NCBI RefSeq assembly: GCF_000499845.2
Contig: NC_023750.2
Span: 6,508,874-6,572,873 of the forward strand
Reading direction: 5' to 3'
From: Phaseolus vulgaris
Lineage: Eukaryota > Streptophyta > Magnoliopsida > Fabales > Fabaceae
Length of the DNA stretch: 64,000 bases
Below the pieces are notes generated by a model, which was given only the letters and a program-made list of their open reading frames with translations, did not search any database and was not told the origin of the DNA. Numbering within the stretch: position 1 is the first letter of the stretch; every line of letters begins with the position of its first letter. Both the position numbers and the translations under genes were made by a program. Shown here in pieces: positions 11,546 through 22,711 of this stretch.

Positions 11546-11983
11546 CTACATAGATAAATTAAAGGATTAAACTTCATGGTTGATGAATTAAAATATTATT
11601 TGAACCGTCTGTTTTAATTAATCATCGAATAGCATATATGTGATATTACATTTTCTTGTAAATTAAAATTTTGACCACATATCTTTTAGTTAAAAATTAA
11701 AACTCTAATTATCATATTAAAATTAATTTAACCATATATTTATATGATAATCATATTAAAAGTGATTCTATGATTATATTAATAATAACAATACTAATAT
11801 AATAACAATTATATACAATCATATAGTTTTGAAGGTTAATTTTTTATATTCATTAAATAAGTGCATCAAGAAAGTTTCAATGTTAGAAATATATTGTTGG
11901 AAGAAAAAATAAAAGTAAAGTTTCTAACACTATAGACTTGATTGTTAACATTTGTTATGAAGTGCCATTTCTCATTTAATCCT

Positions 11984-13207
11984 GGTATAATTACCTTATT
12001 CGGACCTACATTTAAGATTAATATTCAATTTAGTACAGTGGTTTTAAAAAAAATTAATTTGCTCCCTATGTTTTTTAAAATGAATCTAAATTGGTCCTTC
12101 CGTAACCCAACTTACGGCTCAAGTGTTGCTTATGTGGCAGAGAGAAGGGCTTATGTAACAGAGAGATGTGGGTTTTTCTTTCTCTTTCAACCTTGCCTTC
12201 AAGCTCACAAACGCCCAGGTTCTCGTCGCTGTCGTCAATTTGTGTCATTCCCATCGTCCTCACTCCCTACCTCGCCTTTAGTTGTGCTCGCTTCGCCGTC
12301 GGCAGCCGGTTCCACTTTTCCTTCCACGCGCACGACAATATTGTACAATGTCCATCAACTATTCCCCACCCTCGCTAGCCTCCCTCCAAGCCATCCGTCG
12401 CTCCCTCTCCAATATCTCCTCCCCGTCGCCCGGCCACCGTCCCTTCGACATCCCCGTCACTTCGCCGCCTTCGTCCACCGCCTCTCCCACCTCCTCCTCC
12501 TCCCACCTTCTTAATCTACCCCGTTCTGCTTGTTACGGAGTAGGTTTTGCTTGGATCAATTTCTCACCATAAAGTTTCCCCCCCTAACTTTTGATGTAAT
12601 GTAGAGCTTGCATAAGTGACGAAGGATCGTGTGACTGCATAATGGTGTGATGGAATAATGTATCTGCGTGAATGTCTAAGACATGGATAGGTTTGAGCTC
12701 ATTTACCTTATACCTAACAACATGCTATTTCTAGTTCTCCGCAACTTCTTTTATGTGAACAAAGCCAATTTTTGGATCTATATGCAACCTCCACATTCCA
12801 ACAATTTAACTATTCAAAAGTAAACTAGTATGTGAGCATGGAAGGAGAACTGGAACCGGTTGCCGGCGGCGGAGCGGACGTGGCTGAAGGCGAGGCAGGG
12901 AGTGAGGACAATGGCGATGACGGAGACTGACGACGACGAAGAGAACCTGTGTGTTTGTGAGCTTGAAGGCAAGGTTGAAAGAGAAAGAGAAACTCACATC
13001 TCTTTGCCGCATAAGCCCTTCTCTCTGCTATATAAGTCCCTCTCTCAACCACACAAGCAACACTTGATGTCGTAAGCTGGGACTTAATGAAAATGACCAA
13101 TTTGGATACATTTTAAAAAACATAGGGACCAAATTGATTTTTTTAAAAACCATTGTACTAAATTGAATATTGACCCTAAATGTAAGGACGAATAAGGTAA
13201 TTATACC
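11984..13207. mobile_element. MULE with about 350 bp terminal inverted repeats
   Basis: The left end begins GGTATAATTACCTTATTCG, and the right end is its inverted copy ending at 13207. The inverted repeats extend to about 12330 on the left and 12835 on the right, including a GC-rich part with CAACCTTGCCTTCAAGCTCA. Long inverted repeats with a G-start terminus and no transposase fit a non-autonomous Mutator-like element. The same terminus type occurs at 34273 and 45244. A 9-bp target duplication is not evident (TTTAATCCT on the left versus TTAAAATAA on the right), so the exact termini are uncertain. Confidence 0.65.
12348..12572 (+). pseudogene. GC-rich open segment in the MULE interior, possible captured exon
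   Basis: Between the MULE inverted repeats lies a GC-rich segment quite unlike the AT-rich surroundings. Its longest sensible frame starts at ATG 12348 (MSINYSPPSLASLQAIRR), continues with a Ser/Pro-rich stretch, and then LNLPRSACYGVGFAW before a stop at 12570-12572. Codon bias towards C at third positions suggests sequence of host exon origin, so this may be a Pack-MULE. I do not recognise the parent gene. Alternatively it may be simple GC-rich transposon sequence. Confidence 0.35.
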
Positions 13208-13219
13208 TTAAAATAAATA

Positions 13220-13560
13220 AAACACTTAACACATGAAAAAATAAATAATTAAACTTATATTATGGGTGAACTTCAAGTAAGGGACTGATCATCAAAATCT
13301 TCAACATAGCAGGGGTAGACCTGACTCGTACATGTTGAATTGTTGTCAAGTTATTGTTCCATCATCATAGATAATTGTTGTTGCATCAACTTGATTGTGT
13401 CCTCCAGTTGTGGAGTCCTTTGATGTGCTAGTTAACTCTTTCAATTATTACATCAACCTTTTTATTTGCTTGTTAGACTTGTTAACAAAGTGATTCATTC
13501 TCAAGAAAATTGGTCATTATAACCAGTGCTACAAGATGTAAGGAGGGCTGATTGAGGGAT
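13220..13560 (+). repeat. Segment repeated at 33956-34272 (same orientation)
   Basis: Both copies share blocks such as ATCAAAATCTTCAACATA, GTTCCATCATCATAG and GTCCTTTGATGTGCTA. Both copies also directly abut a MULE end, but at opposite sides of the segment. It has no open frame and is probably internal sequence of one non-autonomous DNA transposon family. Confidence 0.6.
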
Positions 13561-14937
13561 GACACTTCATAGCAGATGTTAGTAGCCAAGTCCGTAGTGC
13601 CATAAACTTCACTTCTATTCTTTTCTCCAACAACATCTTCCAATATTGAAGCTTGTTACTGCATTTACTTGGTGAACATAAAAAGTTGATACTTTAGAAG
13701 TATTTGGATATGTCATTGTTATTATATTAGTATTGTTATTATTAATATAATCAACGTCATGTCATTATTTTAATATGATTATCATATAAATATATTGTTA
13801 AATTAATTATAATATGACAATAGTAGAAATTTAATATTTAACAAAAATATATGTGGTCAAAATTTTACAAGAAAATGTAATATCACTTATATGAATCATC
13901 AAAACAGATGGTTCAAATAATTATTTTAATTCATGAACCATGAAGTTTAATCATTTAATTCATATATGTAATGTAGTCTAGATGAAAGCTTTGGAACAAT
14001 AATGACATATGGAGACAACTTAAGCATGATTATGATGTTAAGCATGATTATGATGGTGAAAGGTATTATTTAGATATTGATAAATGGTATTGGACATATC
14101 CTTACTAGTGTATTTTATATTCTTAGATTAAGAAACAACTTATTAAGTATTGAAACGTTGACAGAGAAGGGTCTTGAAATTTTGGTAAAGGGAAGACTAT
14201 GCAGAATGCATCACCATGAAAAAGGGGTTGATTTTCAAAACAACAATGTTTTGTTCAATTTGTCTAAGAAAACCAACTAAAGAAGGAAGCTTGTTTTAAC
14301 ACTTTGACAAAAGATTCAATCATACTTTAGCATTGTAGATATGGTCATTTAAGCTTCACATGTATGAATATACTTCAACAAAATAGAATGATGTGAGGTT
14401 TTCCTTATCTTGACACCTTATCAAAGGTATGAAAAAATTGTCTCACGAGAAAGCAACAAAGGAATTCATTTCCATGTGCTATAGGTGGAGAGCATCCCAA
14501 ATTCTTGAATTAGTGCTGATATTTATGGACCGTTTAGTCAACATCCAATAGTGGAAAGGAACTTTGTTCAACTTATGGGGGTGAATTCATATAACTTGAA
14601 TTGGCAAATTTTTGCACTGAGAATGATATTCGAAGGCACCTGACAACCCCTTATACCTAATGTTATAGTGGAGCGAAAGAATCGAACAATCATAAGTATT
14701 GTTCAGAACATGCTTTCTCAACAAAAAGATGTCAAAAATGTTAGAATGTATGGCTTTAAACTAGAAGGGGGTGAATGGTTTAAAAGGAGTTTTCACAAAC
14801 TTTTTAAGATAGAATGAAATTCTTTGCAAGAAACCAGATTTAGAAATTCAGTTTACCAAGAACAGAGCTCAAAACAGAAAAGCAACAGAAAAATAATTGG
14901 TTGTTTCGCAGAAATAGTCGGTTATACCAGTAAAAAT

Positions 14938-16069
14938 TGTTGAACCAAGTGGTGTTCAATGTTTTGAAGAATCCAAATCCTTTGAAGGATGTTGAAGCCT
15001 CTGTTATGCTTGATGTTGCTGTGCTGGTTTAAGCTTTGTTCTGGGATAGTTTATATGTTGTAATCCACCCTATGATTAAATCTAAAGCATTAGCATTCTC
15101 AAGCTTTGTGAAAGTAAAATGTTTTCAAACTAAGTTAAAACAACCGATTGTTTTGTCGAAACAACCGATTGTTTATACTTAGGTGTTTTGAGAAAAAGAT
15201 TGAAAACTGTTTTGAATGGTTGAACTGTTAAGTACCAAAACAACCGATTGATTCGAGGAAACAACCGATTGTTTGTTTTGGGACCATAACAGAAAAACTG
15301 TTTTCTTTGACTGAGCTTTAAATGATTTAACTGCTTACGCTCCAGTCATTAAATGCTTTGACCAATCTTTTAATGCTATTTAAGAGTTTGTTAAGATTTG
15401 ATAACAAACTACATCTTTGAATATATTCAGAAAAACAGATTTAAGAATTAAGAATCTTTGACAAAGTTTTTCTAAGAGAGTTTTTCAAAGTGCTGAGATT
15501 GCTAAGTGTTTGTGATTGATCAAAGTGCTGGAATAGGATTATGCTTGTATTGATTTCAGATTATCTTCTGTAACAAGTGTAATCCTTGTACTATGTTGAA
15601 CAATTTCGTTTATGTGTTTGCTGAGATTGGTTGTGTGTTCTTGAGGTGTTCAAGATCAGCAATCTTAGTGTTGGCCAAGGAGAGTGTGTTTCTTGAGGTG
15701 TTCAAGGTCATTCTCTTGGTTGTTCTGTAAGTGATCAAGTGGTGATTGCTTAGTGGATATCCTCAGGGTTTCCGAGAAGACTGGATGTAGCTCTGGATTT
15801 GGAGTGAACCAGTATAAACAACTGTGTACAATTTCTCTATCCCTATCTCTTTAAATTCAGTTTTGTCAATTAATAACTGGTATAAACAACCGATTGTTTC
15901 AGTAAAACAACCGATTGTTTTTTTCAGTATTGTGCTTTTGCTTTATGCTTTGAAAAACTGAATTCTTAATCAAGGTTTTCTTGAAGTATTTTTCATTCTA
16001 AGCTTAAAAGTTTTCTAAAATCTTTCTTAAACAATTCACCCCCCCTCTCGTTTAAGGCCATATATTCTA
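14938..16069 (+). mobile_element. Nested solo LTR, opposite orientation
   Basis: It starts TGTTGAACCAAGTGG and ends near AAGGCCATATATTCTAAC. It is the inverted counterpart of the LTR family at 36422-37457 and 41648-42769, and closely matches 50915-52069 in the same orientation. It lies inside the older solo LTR 14739-16977, whose sequence resumes right after it. It carries three 16-mer doublets (near 15138, 15238 and 15884). The exact 3' end and target duplication are unclear, since the last bases read CTAACTAACA. Confidence 0.75.
15138..15174. repeat. 16-mer doublet (AAACAACCGATTGTTT twice, 21 bp apart)
   Basis: Copies lie at 15138-15153 and 15159-15174, start to start 21 bp. Similar doublets in the same LTR begin near 15238 and 15884. 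The core AACAAYCGRTTGTT is a palindrome or one step from it. Confidence 0.85.
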
Positions 16070-17189
16070 ACTAACAGCAACTGAAATTAAAGAGTTTAAG
16101 GAAGAGAGAATTGCACAAACAGTTTATACTGGTTCACTCTTAACCCAAGAGCTACATCCAGTTTCCCAGAAACCACTGGGGAATCCACTAGGTAATCAAA
16201 TCCAGATTACATACACACACCACCAAAGAAGTGACCTTGATCCCCTCAAGACACACACTTCCTTTGGCTCAGCACATACACCACTAAGAATGTTGATCTT
16301 GACAACCTCAAGAGCACACAACCCTTCTTGGCTTTACAACACCAGAATATACACAAATCACAGAACGAATTACACTGTTACAAAATCACTAAAATCAATA
16401 CAGAGTAATCATATTCTATTTCTCTCTTGAATAACCAAAGCTCAAGGTAAGAACTCAAATGCTTGAAAACTCTTTGAAAAACTCAAAATCTGTTTTTCTT
16501 TCTTGTTGTTTGTTATAAAACATTAACAAACTACTTATAGTATTCAAATCTTGGTCAAAACATTTAAAGCAGGAGCGTATTCAGTTATGAAATCAATTAA
16601 AGCTCTTTTAACAAACAAAATTGTTTCTGTTAGAATTCCAAACAAACAATCGGTTGAAATAGCGAATCAATCGGTTGTTTTGGTTTGACAGTAAGTCAAC
16701 CATCCAAAACAATTTTCAAACTTTTTCAAAAACACCTAAGTATAAACAATCGGTTGTTTCGACAATACAACTGGTTGTTTTTCACTTAGTTTGAAAAACA
16801 CTTTAAACTTAAAAGATTTGAAAATACTTAAGCTTTAGATTCAACAAAGAGTGGATTACAAATGTAATCTACCCCAGATCCTATTTTAAAGCACCTCAGC
16901 AACATCAAGCATCACCAGCCTTCCATCAAACACTTAGGATTTGGATTCTTCAAAGCTTGAACACACTTGATTCAACAAAAAATACTTTATTTTGAAGTTG
17001 AAAACGGGATAATTCACATTATTAATCAGTGTCAAACATTTGCAGTGAAGAATAAAACCCAAGAAGAGGCTTGGGATGAATTCAATAGCTTATTTCAAGG
17101 TATTTGGATGTATATATGATATTCATATTTGTTAACGTAAAAGAATAAAGCTTCATTATAGAAGTAAAATAAAATCAAAGGCAAATAGA

Positions 17190-18311
17190 CACTACAAGAA
17201 AAATACAAATTAGCTTCCAAAATTTTGCGTTGGCCCAAAAATAAAAATTATTATTGTCTGCTGCGGCGAAGGTCCGCGAAGATGCACGCGGTTGACTAGT
17301 GGTGTCATTGAAGGTGAGTAGTGGTATATGGTGGTGATTTGAGCTTCGTTGGCCGTTTGAAGCTTTGTTGCGCGAGATTCAGAATTAAAAGCGAGATTTG
17401 ATGACGACGAGCACGACAACAGGGAGTGCAACGAGGACACGCGCAAACGATGGTCGCGGGAGGCAAGCGCAAAGACAACTGCTACTGCAAGCAGTGACGA
17501 TATCTTCAACACCACAATCTTGAACAGAAGTGACGCCGCTGACGAGGAGGAGAACAACAGACGTGTATGAGACACAAGCAGCGGAGGTGTGAGCGACTGA
17601 GATGCACCGCAATTTGAGTGATTGAGGTTTCATAATTTGGGGCTTTTTTTAGGGTTCTATATTTCATTTTTTGTTTTGTTTTTAAACTGGCCCTCTAATC
17701 CATCCTCCATAGTATTGGTCTTTTAAATTTGATTTTTTATTTAAATTAATTTATGTTCAGATTTAATTTTACTTTAGAAATTTACAAACTTTATTATTGA
17801 AATTAAAGTATAATTTTAATTTGCTGAGAAATTCATATGTGGAGATATAAATGTTATATTTCTAGAGAATTGAAAAATCAATTTTAGTTTGGAATGGAGA
17901 TCCATTTACTGATGCATATTCATATTAGTTAGGTTTGGAGTATTATTTTACAGTTTTGGCAATGAACAATATATATTACTTAATATTCATATATATGATC
18001 GGTTTTGCTTAGGCTTAGCCTACAATAATTGGATTGACAATCGTGACTTTGTCCGACGAAAATCAGATTTATTATATTATATTTTATATTATATTGTCAA
18101 TTTTGCATAGGCTTAGCCTACAATAATTGCATTAGCTAAACCTACGCAAAATAGCGTGGGGTTTCAATTGTGACGCTAGTGTGTTTGTGTCCATGAGTTT
18201 AGCTTCCATTAGCTATGGGATGCAAAGTTCACAAAATTTTTTATTTTACGTCGGTATTTTCCTGTTTTTGTGTGTTTTTTGCCCTCTCAAATTTAGTGAT
18301 TTTGTGTAGTG
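17190..18311. mobile_element. Non-autonomous CACTA element
   Basis: The left end is CACTACAAGAAAAA (17190) and the right end is TTTTGTGTAGTG (to 18311), giving CACTACA/TGTAGTG terminal inverted repeats. Both sides are flanked by AGA (17187-17189 and 18312-18314), the 3-bp duplication typical of CACTA transposons. The 1.1 kb interior has a GC-rich patch (17260-17620) and a duplicated GCTTAGCCTACAATAATTG block (18013 and 18112). No transposase is encoded. Confidence 0.75.
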
Positions 18312-19277
18312 AGATTGGATGATCATGTTACTCAAATGATTATAACAAGCATATATGGTGTTTGAAGAAGACAATAGCTAGGATGAGATTAAAACTCATG
18401 TGGAAGATACTTTTTCTTACTTAGATTGGAATAATTGTGATAAAGAAGCAAATATAATATTTGCAAATGAAGTTGATGCTTTCACCTTGTGAAGAATTTA
18501 TTTATTCAATCAATAAAAGTGATTGTGTTTATAAGGATAAAAATAGAAAAACGTAAGAATGGTTAAAAAACAATTCACATTATTAAATTTATTTGTTGAT
18601 TAATATTATTAGAATTTTTATTAGTATTTTTTTGAATTATTTTTGTACTTGCTTGCAATGTTATTTTCTTCATTCTGGAAGGAATCATGTTAGTTTTTTT
18701 TCTATTTGCAGAATTTGAACATACACACAATGCCTTATGTGAAATGAAAAAAATGACTTTATTATGATTTAAATAAACCTAGGTTTTGGATGTTCTTCCT
18801 CTACACAAGTGGGGATATTGTTTCGACGGTGATTATGTGCAAGTTGTGCCTGTTTTGAGTGGTTTGTAAGAATCGTGAGTGATTTGTAGCAATTTGTGCC
18901 CAACTTTTAGTGGTTTCCGGTGCTTCTTTAGAGTGTTTTTAGGCACAATTTGTTCGAGAAGAGAGGTGAGTTTTATTTTTTTTCTTTCAGATTTTTCTTT
19001 CTAGAATAAAATTGGAAACTGATTATAGAATAGAAGTGGAAGGGTGCATGTTATATGTATTGCAGATTTGGTATTCTAGAATACACTTCTGAATTATGCT
19101 TTCCGGAACAACTTTCTGAAATAGCCTTTCCAAAATATGTTTCCAGATTTTTGTTCTAGAATCATATTCTGGAAAGGCTATTTCAAAAAGCTATTCTGAA
19201 AAACATATTATGGAAGTGTGTGTGCGTGTTTGTATTTGGATGGTTTATGGTGTTTTGTATTGATGTATATGTACATG
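18312..19277. other. Intergenic or decayed repeat, no gene
   Basis: 18530-18690 resembles 57030-57205 in the same orientation (shared TTCACATTATTAA and GGACTTGCTTGCA-like blocks), so it is a dispersed repeat. 19060-19205 contains short alternating inverted motifs (TTCTAGAATA, TTCTGGAAAGG, CCTTTCCAAAATA) that could fold. I see no coding region. Confidence 0.45.
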
Positions 19278-19280
19278 AAG

Positions 19281-19720
19281 ATGGTTAGAACTAGAGGAGG
19301 AGGTTCTTCTAAGGTTCACCATGTGCGATCAACTACATCAGTTAGAAGAAGACAATGTGGTGGTCCTACTGATATTGTGGAAAGTGATGAAGGTGAAGAT
19401 AATGTTTAACATGAAGAATCACATGTGAAAGATGAAGGTTATCTTGGAGGGTCAAAGAATAAGTCATTATTGATTATTATAAGGACAAGTGGCAAGATAG
19501 TTATGGAATGGTATGATAAGTAATGATGTTGTTATATGATAGAGGAATTTAGTGTGTTATTTATTAGATGCAAAATCTGAAATGATATTCATTATAAATT
19601 GGTTTCTCATGAGAGAAAAATGAATAAGCTGGAAGCACCTCATGAGCACATAGATGTTACAGTAAAGTTGTCAGGCTTAGGTGGTCTTATCCACAAGCAT
19701 AGTCTTCTCATCAACTATTA
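19281..19720 (+). pseudogene. Possible plant-mobile-domain-type transposon protein fragment
   Basis: From ATG 19281 the frame reads MVRTRGGGSS, then basic VRRRQCGG and acidic ESDEGEDN, with a stop at 19407-19409. This start resembles the leader of MULE-derived plant mobile domain (PMD, MAIN-like) proteins. Further on, GYLGGSKNKS (about 19437) and SHERKMNKLEAPHEH (about 19610) in broken frames resemble the first part of that domain. No frame is open for more than about 60 codons. It is a weak call, possibly an old transposon fragment. Confidence 0.35.
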
Positions 19721-20325
19721 ACCTTCTAGTATACAAATGAACCATCAATGTCCTTGTCAAGTCATGATTATGAGACCTAACTTAATTTCACTATCCATCA
19801 TTTACTAGCTTTTACCGATTTCCCTCGCAATCTAAAAGGATAGTCACATTTCTTAGTTCCACTACGAGTGACCTCTATAACATCATTTTTTTTCTCTTTA
19901 ATCCATTGTGGTTGATCTAAAACATCTAGATTTTGGGATTTTGAAAGTTTCATAAACATAGTTTTCAAATTACGTTTAAGCTAAGTGAAATTTTTTGAAC
20001 GTCTATTACCCAAAAATGGAGTTTTGGAAAATAATTGAGAAATTAAGAACATGTTAAACACTCATTTAAAGAGTTTGAAAGAGGGCAACAAGATGAAATA
20101 AGTCAATTTGTTATACATTCTGCAACGAGCGTCTGGTGTATGTACTTCTGCAGTATGTATTACAGTAAATGTCTAACCATATTGTGTTTTGCTTTCTAAG
20201 AGTTATTAGTTTTTAATGATCAATTCAGTAGACGATCTCATGATCTAAAAACCATTTTATTAGATGTTTCATAATAGATATTTATTTTCTATTGGATTAT
20301 AATAAGAGAACACACACACATATAT
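19721..20325. other. Intergenic, nothing recognised
   Basis: AT-rich sequence with no credible frame, repeat pair or transposon end, apart from a short CA-rich stretch (20310-20320) before the CACTA-like terminus. Confidence 0.4.
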
Positions 20326-20547
20326 CACTACTAGAAAATCATTAAATAGAAACCAATTTTAGAGACAAAAAATAATTAGTTGCTATATTGACTAAATTAG
20401 ATATTATTTTAGAAACTAAAAGAATTATTGGTATCTAAATTAGTTTCTATTATTGATAAATAGTTTCTAAATTGGTATTTGATCAACTACCAAGGTTCTA
20501 GCTACCAATTATTTAGATTTTAAAGTTGGTAGCTAAAACCTTGGTAG
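20326..20547. mobile_element. Truncated CACTA-like terminus
   Basis: It begins CACTACTAGAAAATC, a typical CACTA terminal repeat, followed by subterminal AT-rich repeats (AGAAACCAATTTTAG, TAGTTTCTAAATTGG) and a GGTAGCTA-type short inverted motif. No matching right terminus is found; the sequence switches at 20548 to the inverted NDR1/HIN1-like gene copy. Related AT-rich sequence occurs at 53770-54170. Confidence 0.5.
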
Positions 20548-20829
20548 CCAATATGATGTTGTTGTAGGAGGCAGTGGCTCTGATATAGTCGATGATGGTG
20601 AATTTGGTAGGAATACAATGAGTTGAAGGGTGAGGTTTAATGAAGGGTGTTGGTGTAGGTGAAAGTACTAAGAGTGGCATTTTTCACAAAAAAACATGGA
20701 ATTGTGAAGATTGTTGTGTTTGCCATTGTTTTGATGAAAGATGAATACGTAGAGCAAACATCCTATGACAAAAACAATGATGGCATGGATGCATGACCAA
20801 AACAACTTTGATCTGATACATAGTTACAT
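20548..20829 (-). pseudogene. Truncated NDR1/HIN1-like (LEA_2) gene copy, 5' part only
   Basis: The reverse complement of this segment aligns with the first 300 or so bases of the gene at 46533. The start codon complement is at 20827-20829. The match continues through the transmembrane-encoding part and the segment for Thr-rich SFTYTNTTL-like residues, and stops at 20548, where a CACTA-like terminus begins. Several substitutions and indels break the frame. It is the gene part of the left arm of a large inverted duplication. Confidence 0.7.
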
Positions 20830-21175
20830 GAACCTGACAAAATTTCCTTCTTTATATGTTTGGTGGAAAGAGAGAACCAGAGAAAGAAAGAATGGTGATT
20901 TAGAGTTTGAAGTAGTTTTTTTTAAAGAGAGTAAGAGATATGACAAATTTGTTCCAAAGAAGTTGTAATATGAATGATTCTCAATCTAATAAAAATTATC
21001 TAAAAAGTCCTAAATATATAGAAATCAGGTGAATTTTTTATTTTGGTTAATTTTTAAATGTAATTTTTTCAAATAGAGTGAAACTAATTTTTAAATTTTG
21101 AAATGTTTTATTTTTACTTTCAAAAGTAAGAAAAAGACATAGATTTAGTTTTTATAAAATTGCACTCATTATATT
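20548..21175. repeat. Left arm, outer part, of the head-to-head inverted duplication
   Basis: This matches the reverse complement of about 46160-46826. Landmarks are GTTGGTGTAGGTGAAAG (left) against CTTTCACCTACACCAAC (right), AAATTTGTTCCAAAGAAGTTG and TTAAATTTTGAAATG. The arm is interrupted at 21175 by the Gypsy insertion and continues at 32988. Confidence 0.75.
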
Positions 21176-22109
21176 TGATCCTGCCTGTTGACCAAGACGC
21201 AAGAGCCTTGCCTTGTCAAATCTGGATCGACTTTGCGTCGTGTTAGCTTCCGTCCTTCGCTTTGATTCACCTCAAGAACCTGCAAAAAGACAGAACGGCG
21301 CCATTGCGGCCGATCACGCTCCGACGCCCAAGTCAGCGACTGAACCACCAAATACTAAGAGAAAACTTAAGAACTTTCAGGAACCGTGCAAAATTCTCTC
21401 TCAGCGTACTCAAGTTCTCGCAAGCGTAAAAGAAGTATTCTAAAACGCGCGTGTACCTCAGAAGTTCGTTAGAATCTCTTATATACCTGTGCATTTTCTC
21501 TCTCCTGACACTTACACATCTGGACACGTGGCTCGCATCCAGTTGTACACGTGTCATCATCTGGAGCATCCTTGACTTGGGCGTCACTTCTTACTCTTCA
21601 GGCTTTTAGCTAAGTTACTTATGCAGGAAACAACTCAGCACATAACTACCTTGGAGCGTGATCTCTTCTGTGTGGCGAGTACGGGTGCCTTCATACACAC
21701 CTTCCATGTGGTCTCGCCGGCCGCCTTCATGATCTACTTCACTTGCCTCATCGTGCATGCTCGGGTAAGCTGTTCTTCGACCTCAACCTCTGGCCAGCTA
21801 GGGAATGACCATCTGACGACTTCATCCTCTGTTTCGAAAGCCTGGAACAAGTTTCCCTGATCCTTCGACGATGTCCTTCTTTCGGCGATCTCTAATCACT
21901 TGGTCGCCTGGGTTCACATCCGGCAACTTCATCTCAAACCCAGTGACCGCCGGTTTAGGTTTGGTAGAGATCGGAGCACGCCAACTTAATAACTGGCGAC
22001 TACACGAGCCCCCCGACTTCCTTCCCTTCTGCCAGCCAGGTGCCCCGTTCAACACGCCTATATAATAGCTTGCTGCCACGTCATCACTTCCGACCACCTG
22101 GGCGGTACA
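21176..22109 (-). repeat. 3' LTR of the Tat-lineage Gypsy element
   Basis: This 934 bp LTR starts TGATCC next to the ATATT target duplication and ends GGTACA. 21281-22109 match 32158-32982. The first 105 bases on the plus strand (the U5 end of the element) have no counterpart in the other LTR. Confidence 0.88.
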
Positions 22110-22128
22110 CAAGCCCCCCAGTCTTAAG
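22110..22128 (-). other. Polypurine tract of the Gypsy element
   Basis: The minus strand reads AAGACTGGGGGGCTTG directly before the 3' LTR start TGTACCGCC. Its position confirms the minus-strand orientation. Confidence 0.7.
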
Positions 22129-22711
22129 CGAAGACTTGTCCAGCGAAAAGACTAAGGTGTCACGTCACTGTTGACCTACGTGGCATTGGCGCGGAATTCC
22201 AAACGCTCGTACCCTCTTCTTTTCTGACGCTCCACCAAACACCTTTTTCCAATCGCTCAACACGTAGCTTCATCAACGGTCATCTTCAGCTGCCGTTTGC
22301 GCTTCTAAAAACGTTTGAAAAACCCTTAAACCCCTTCGTTTCTACTGTTTCATCATCTCTCTGCATTTTCAAAACACTCTAAGTTTTCTCTGCAAACCCA
22401 CGACGCTCTTCAACTCTCTCGATCTTCAACTCCCTTCAACGTTCATCTGATCATCGAAAGGTACCTCTTTTACTTCCTCTGTTGATACTTGCTGCATTTT
22501 AATCGATTCGCATCATCCTTTATCTGTCTGGTGCATAAGCTGTGGGTTGTTTCTTCTTCTTCTCCCTTTTCGTAGCTTAGGGCTTCGTCTTCCATTACTT
22601 TCATCACAACGAACTCTCGTTCGTTCGTTTTTCATCCTTCGTCCGCAATCGAGTCGATCTCTACAACCTTCGTTCACCTTCCTTTTTTCTTTTTCCTTTG
22701 CAGTTCCCGCG

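Larger units (their letters stand above)
11546..13985. repeat. Element with long inverted arms (11546-11820 / 13715-13985)
   Basis: 11546-11820 and the reverse complement of 13715-13985 align nearly end to end, with landmark blocks such as AAACTTCATGGTT, GTGATATTACATTTTCTTGT, ATATTTATATGATAATCATA and AATAATAACAATACTAATAT. The arms enclose a MULE (11984-13207) and a 340 bp segment (13220-13560) that recurs at 33956-34272. This looks like a non-autonomous DNA transposon or foldback element into which the MULE inserted. Target duplications could not be fixed, and no transposase is present. Confidence 0.65.
14739..16977 (-). mobile_element. Solo LTR of the 16-mer-bearing LTR family, with a nested copy
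   Basis: 14739-14937 plus 16070-16977 match the LTR of the element at 36422-42769 (TGTTAGAA...ATTCAACA). The flanking A-runs (14734-14738 and 16978-16982, AAAAA) are compatible with a 5-bp target duplication, and the split Copia reading frame continues across it. It is diverged from the other copies and is interrupted by an oppositely oriented LTR (14938-16069). Degenerate forms of the 16-mer doublet occur near 14890, 16645 and 16745. Confidence 0.75.
14040..17150 (+). pseudogene. Copia pol fragment (GAG-pre-integrase and integrase), split by solo LTRs
   Basis: At 14077-14280 the frame gives INGIGHILTSVFYILRLRNN followed by LLSIETLTEKGLEI, typical of the region before the Copia integrase. 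14330-14738 continues in broken frames with a HLSFTCMNTLQQ-like segment, an EFI-ELANFCTENDI-like integrase segment and NMLSQQKDVKN. The sequence is then interrupted by the solo LTR at 14739-16977 and resumes at 16983 with INQCQTFAVKNKTQEEAWDE. Many stops and frameshifts are present, and no RT or LTR of its own is seen. It is an old fragment that served as landing site. Confidence 0.75.

Noticed and set aside
12806..13100. Minus-strand frames in the right MULE inverted repeat as genes
   Set aside because: They mirror frames in the left inverted repeat and differ by frameshifts; they are terminal repeat sequence rather than genes.
11975..13216. 9-bp target duplication for the MULE at 11984-13207
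   Set aside because: TTTAATCCT and TTAAAATAA do not match; the termini may be a few bases off or the duplication has decayed, so none is claimed.
22547..22711. Upstream extension of the antisense Gypsy ORF before ATG 22712
   Set aside because: It begins at a non-ATG codon and its Phe/Ser/Leu-rich translation is of a CT-rich leader; the ATG at 22712 in a good context starts the conserved part.
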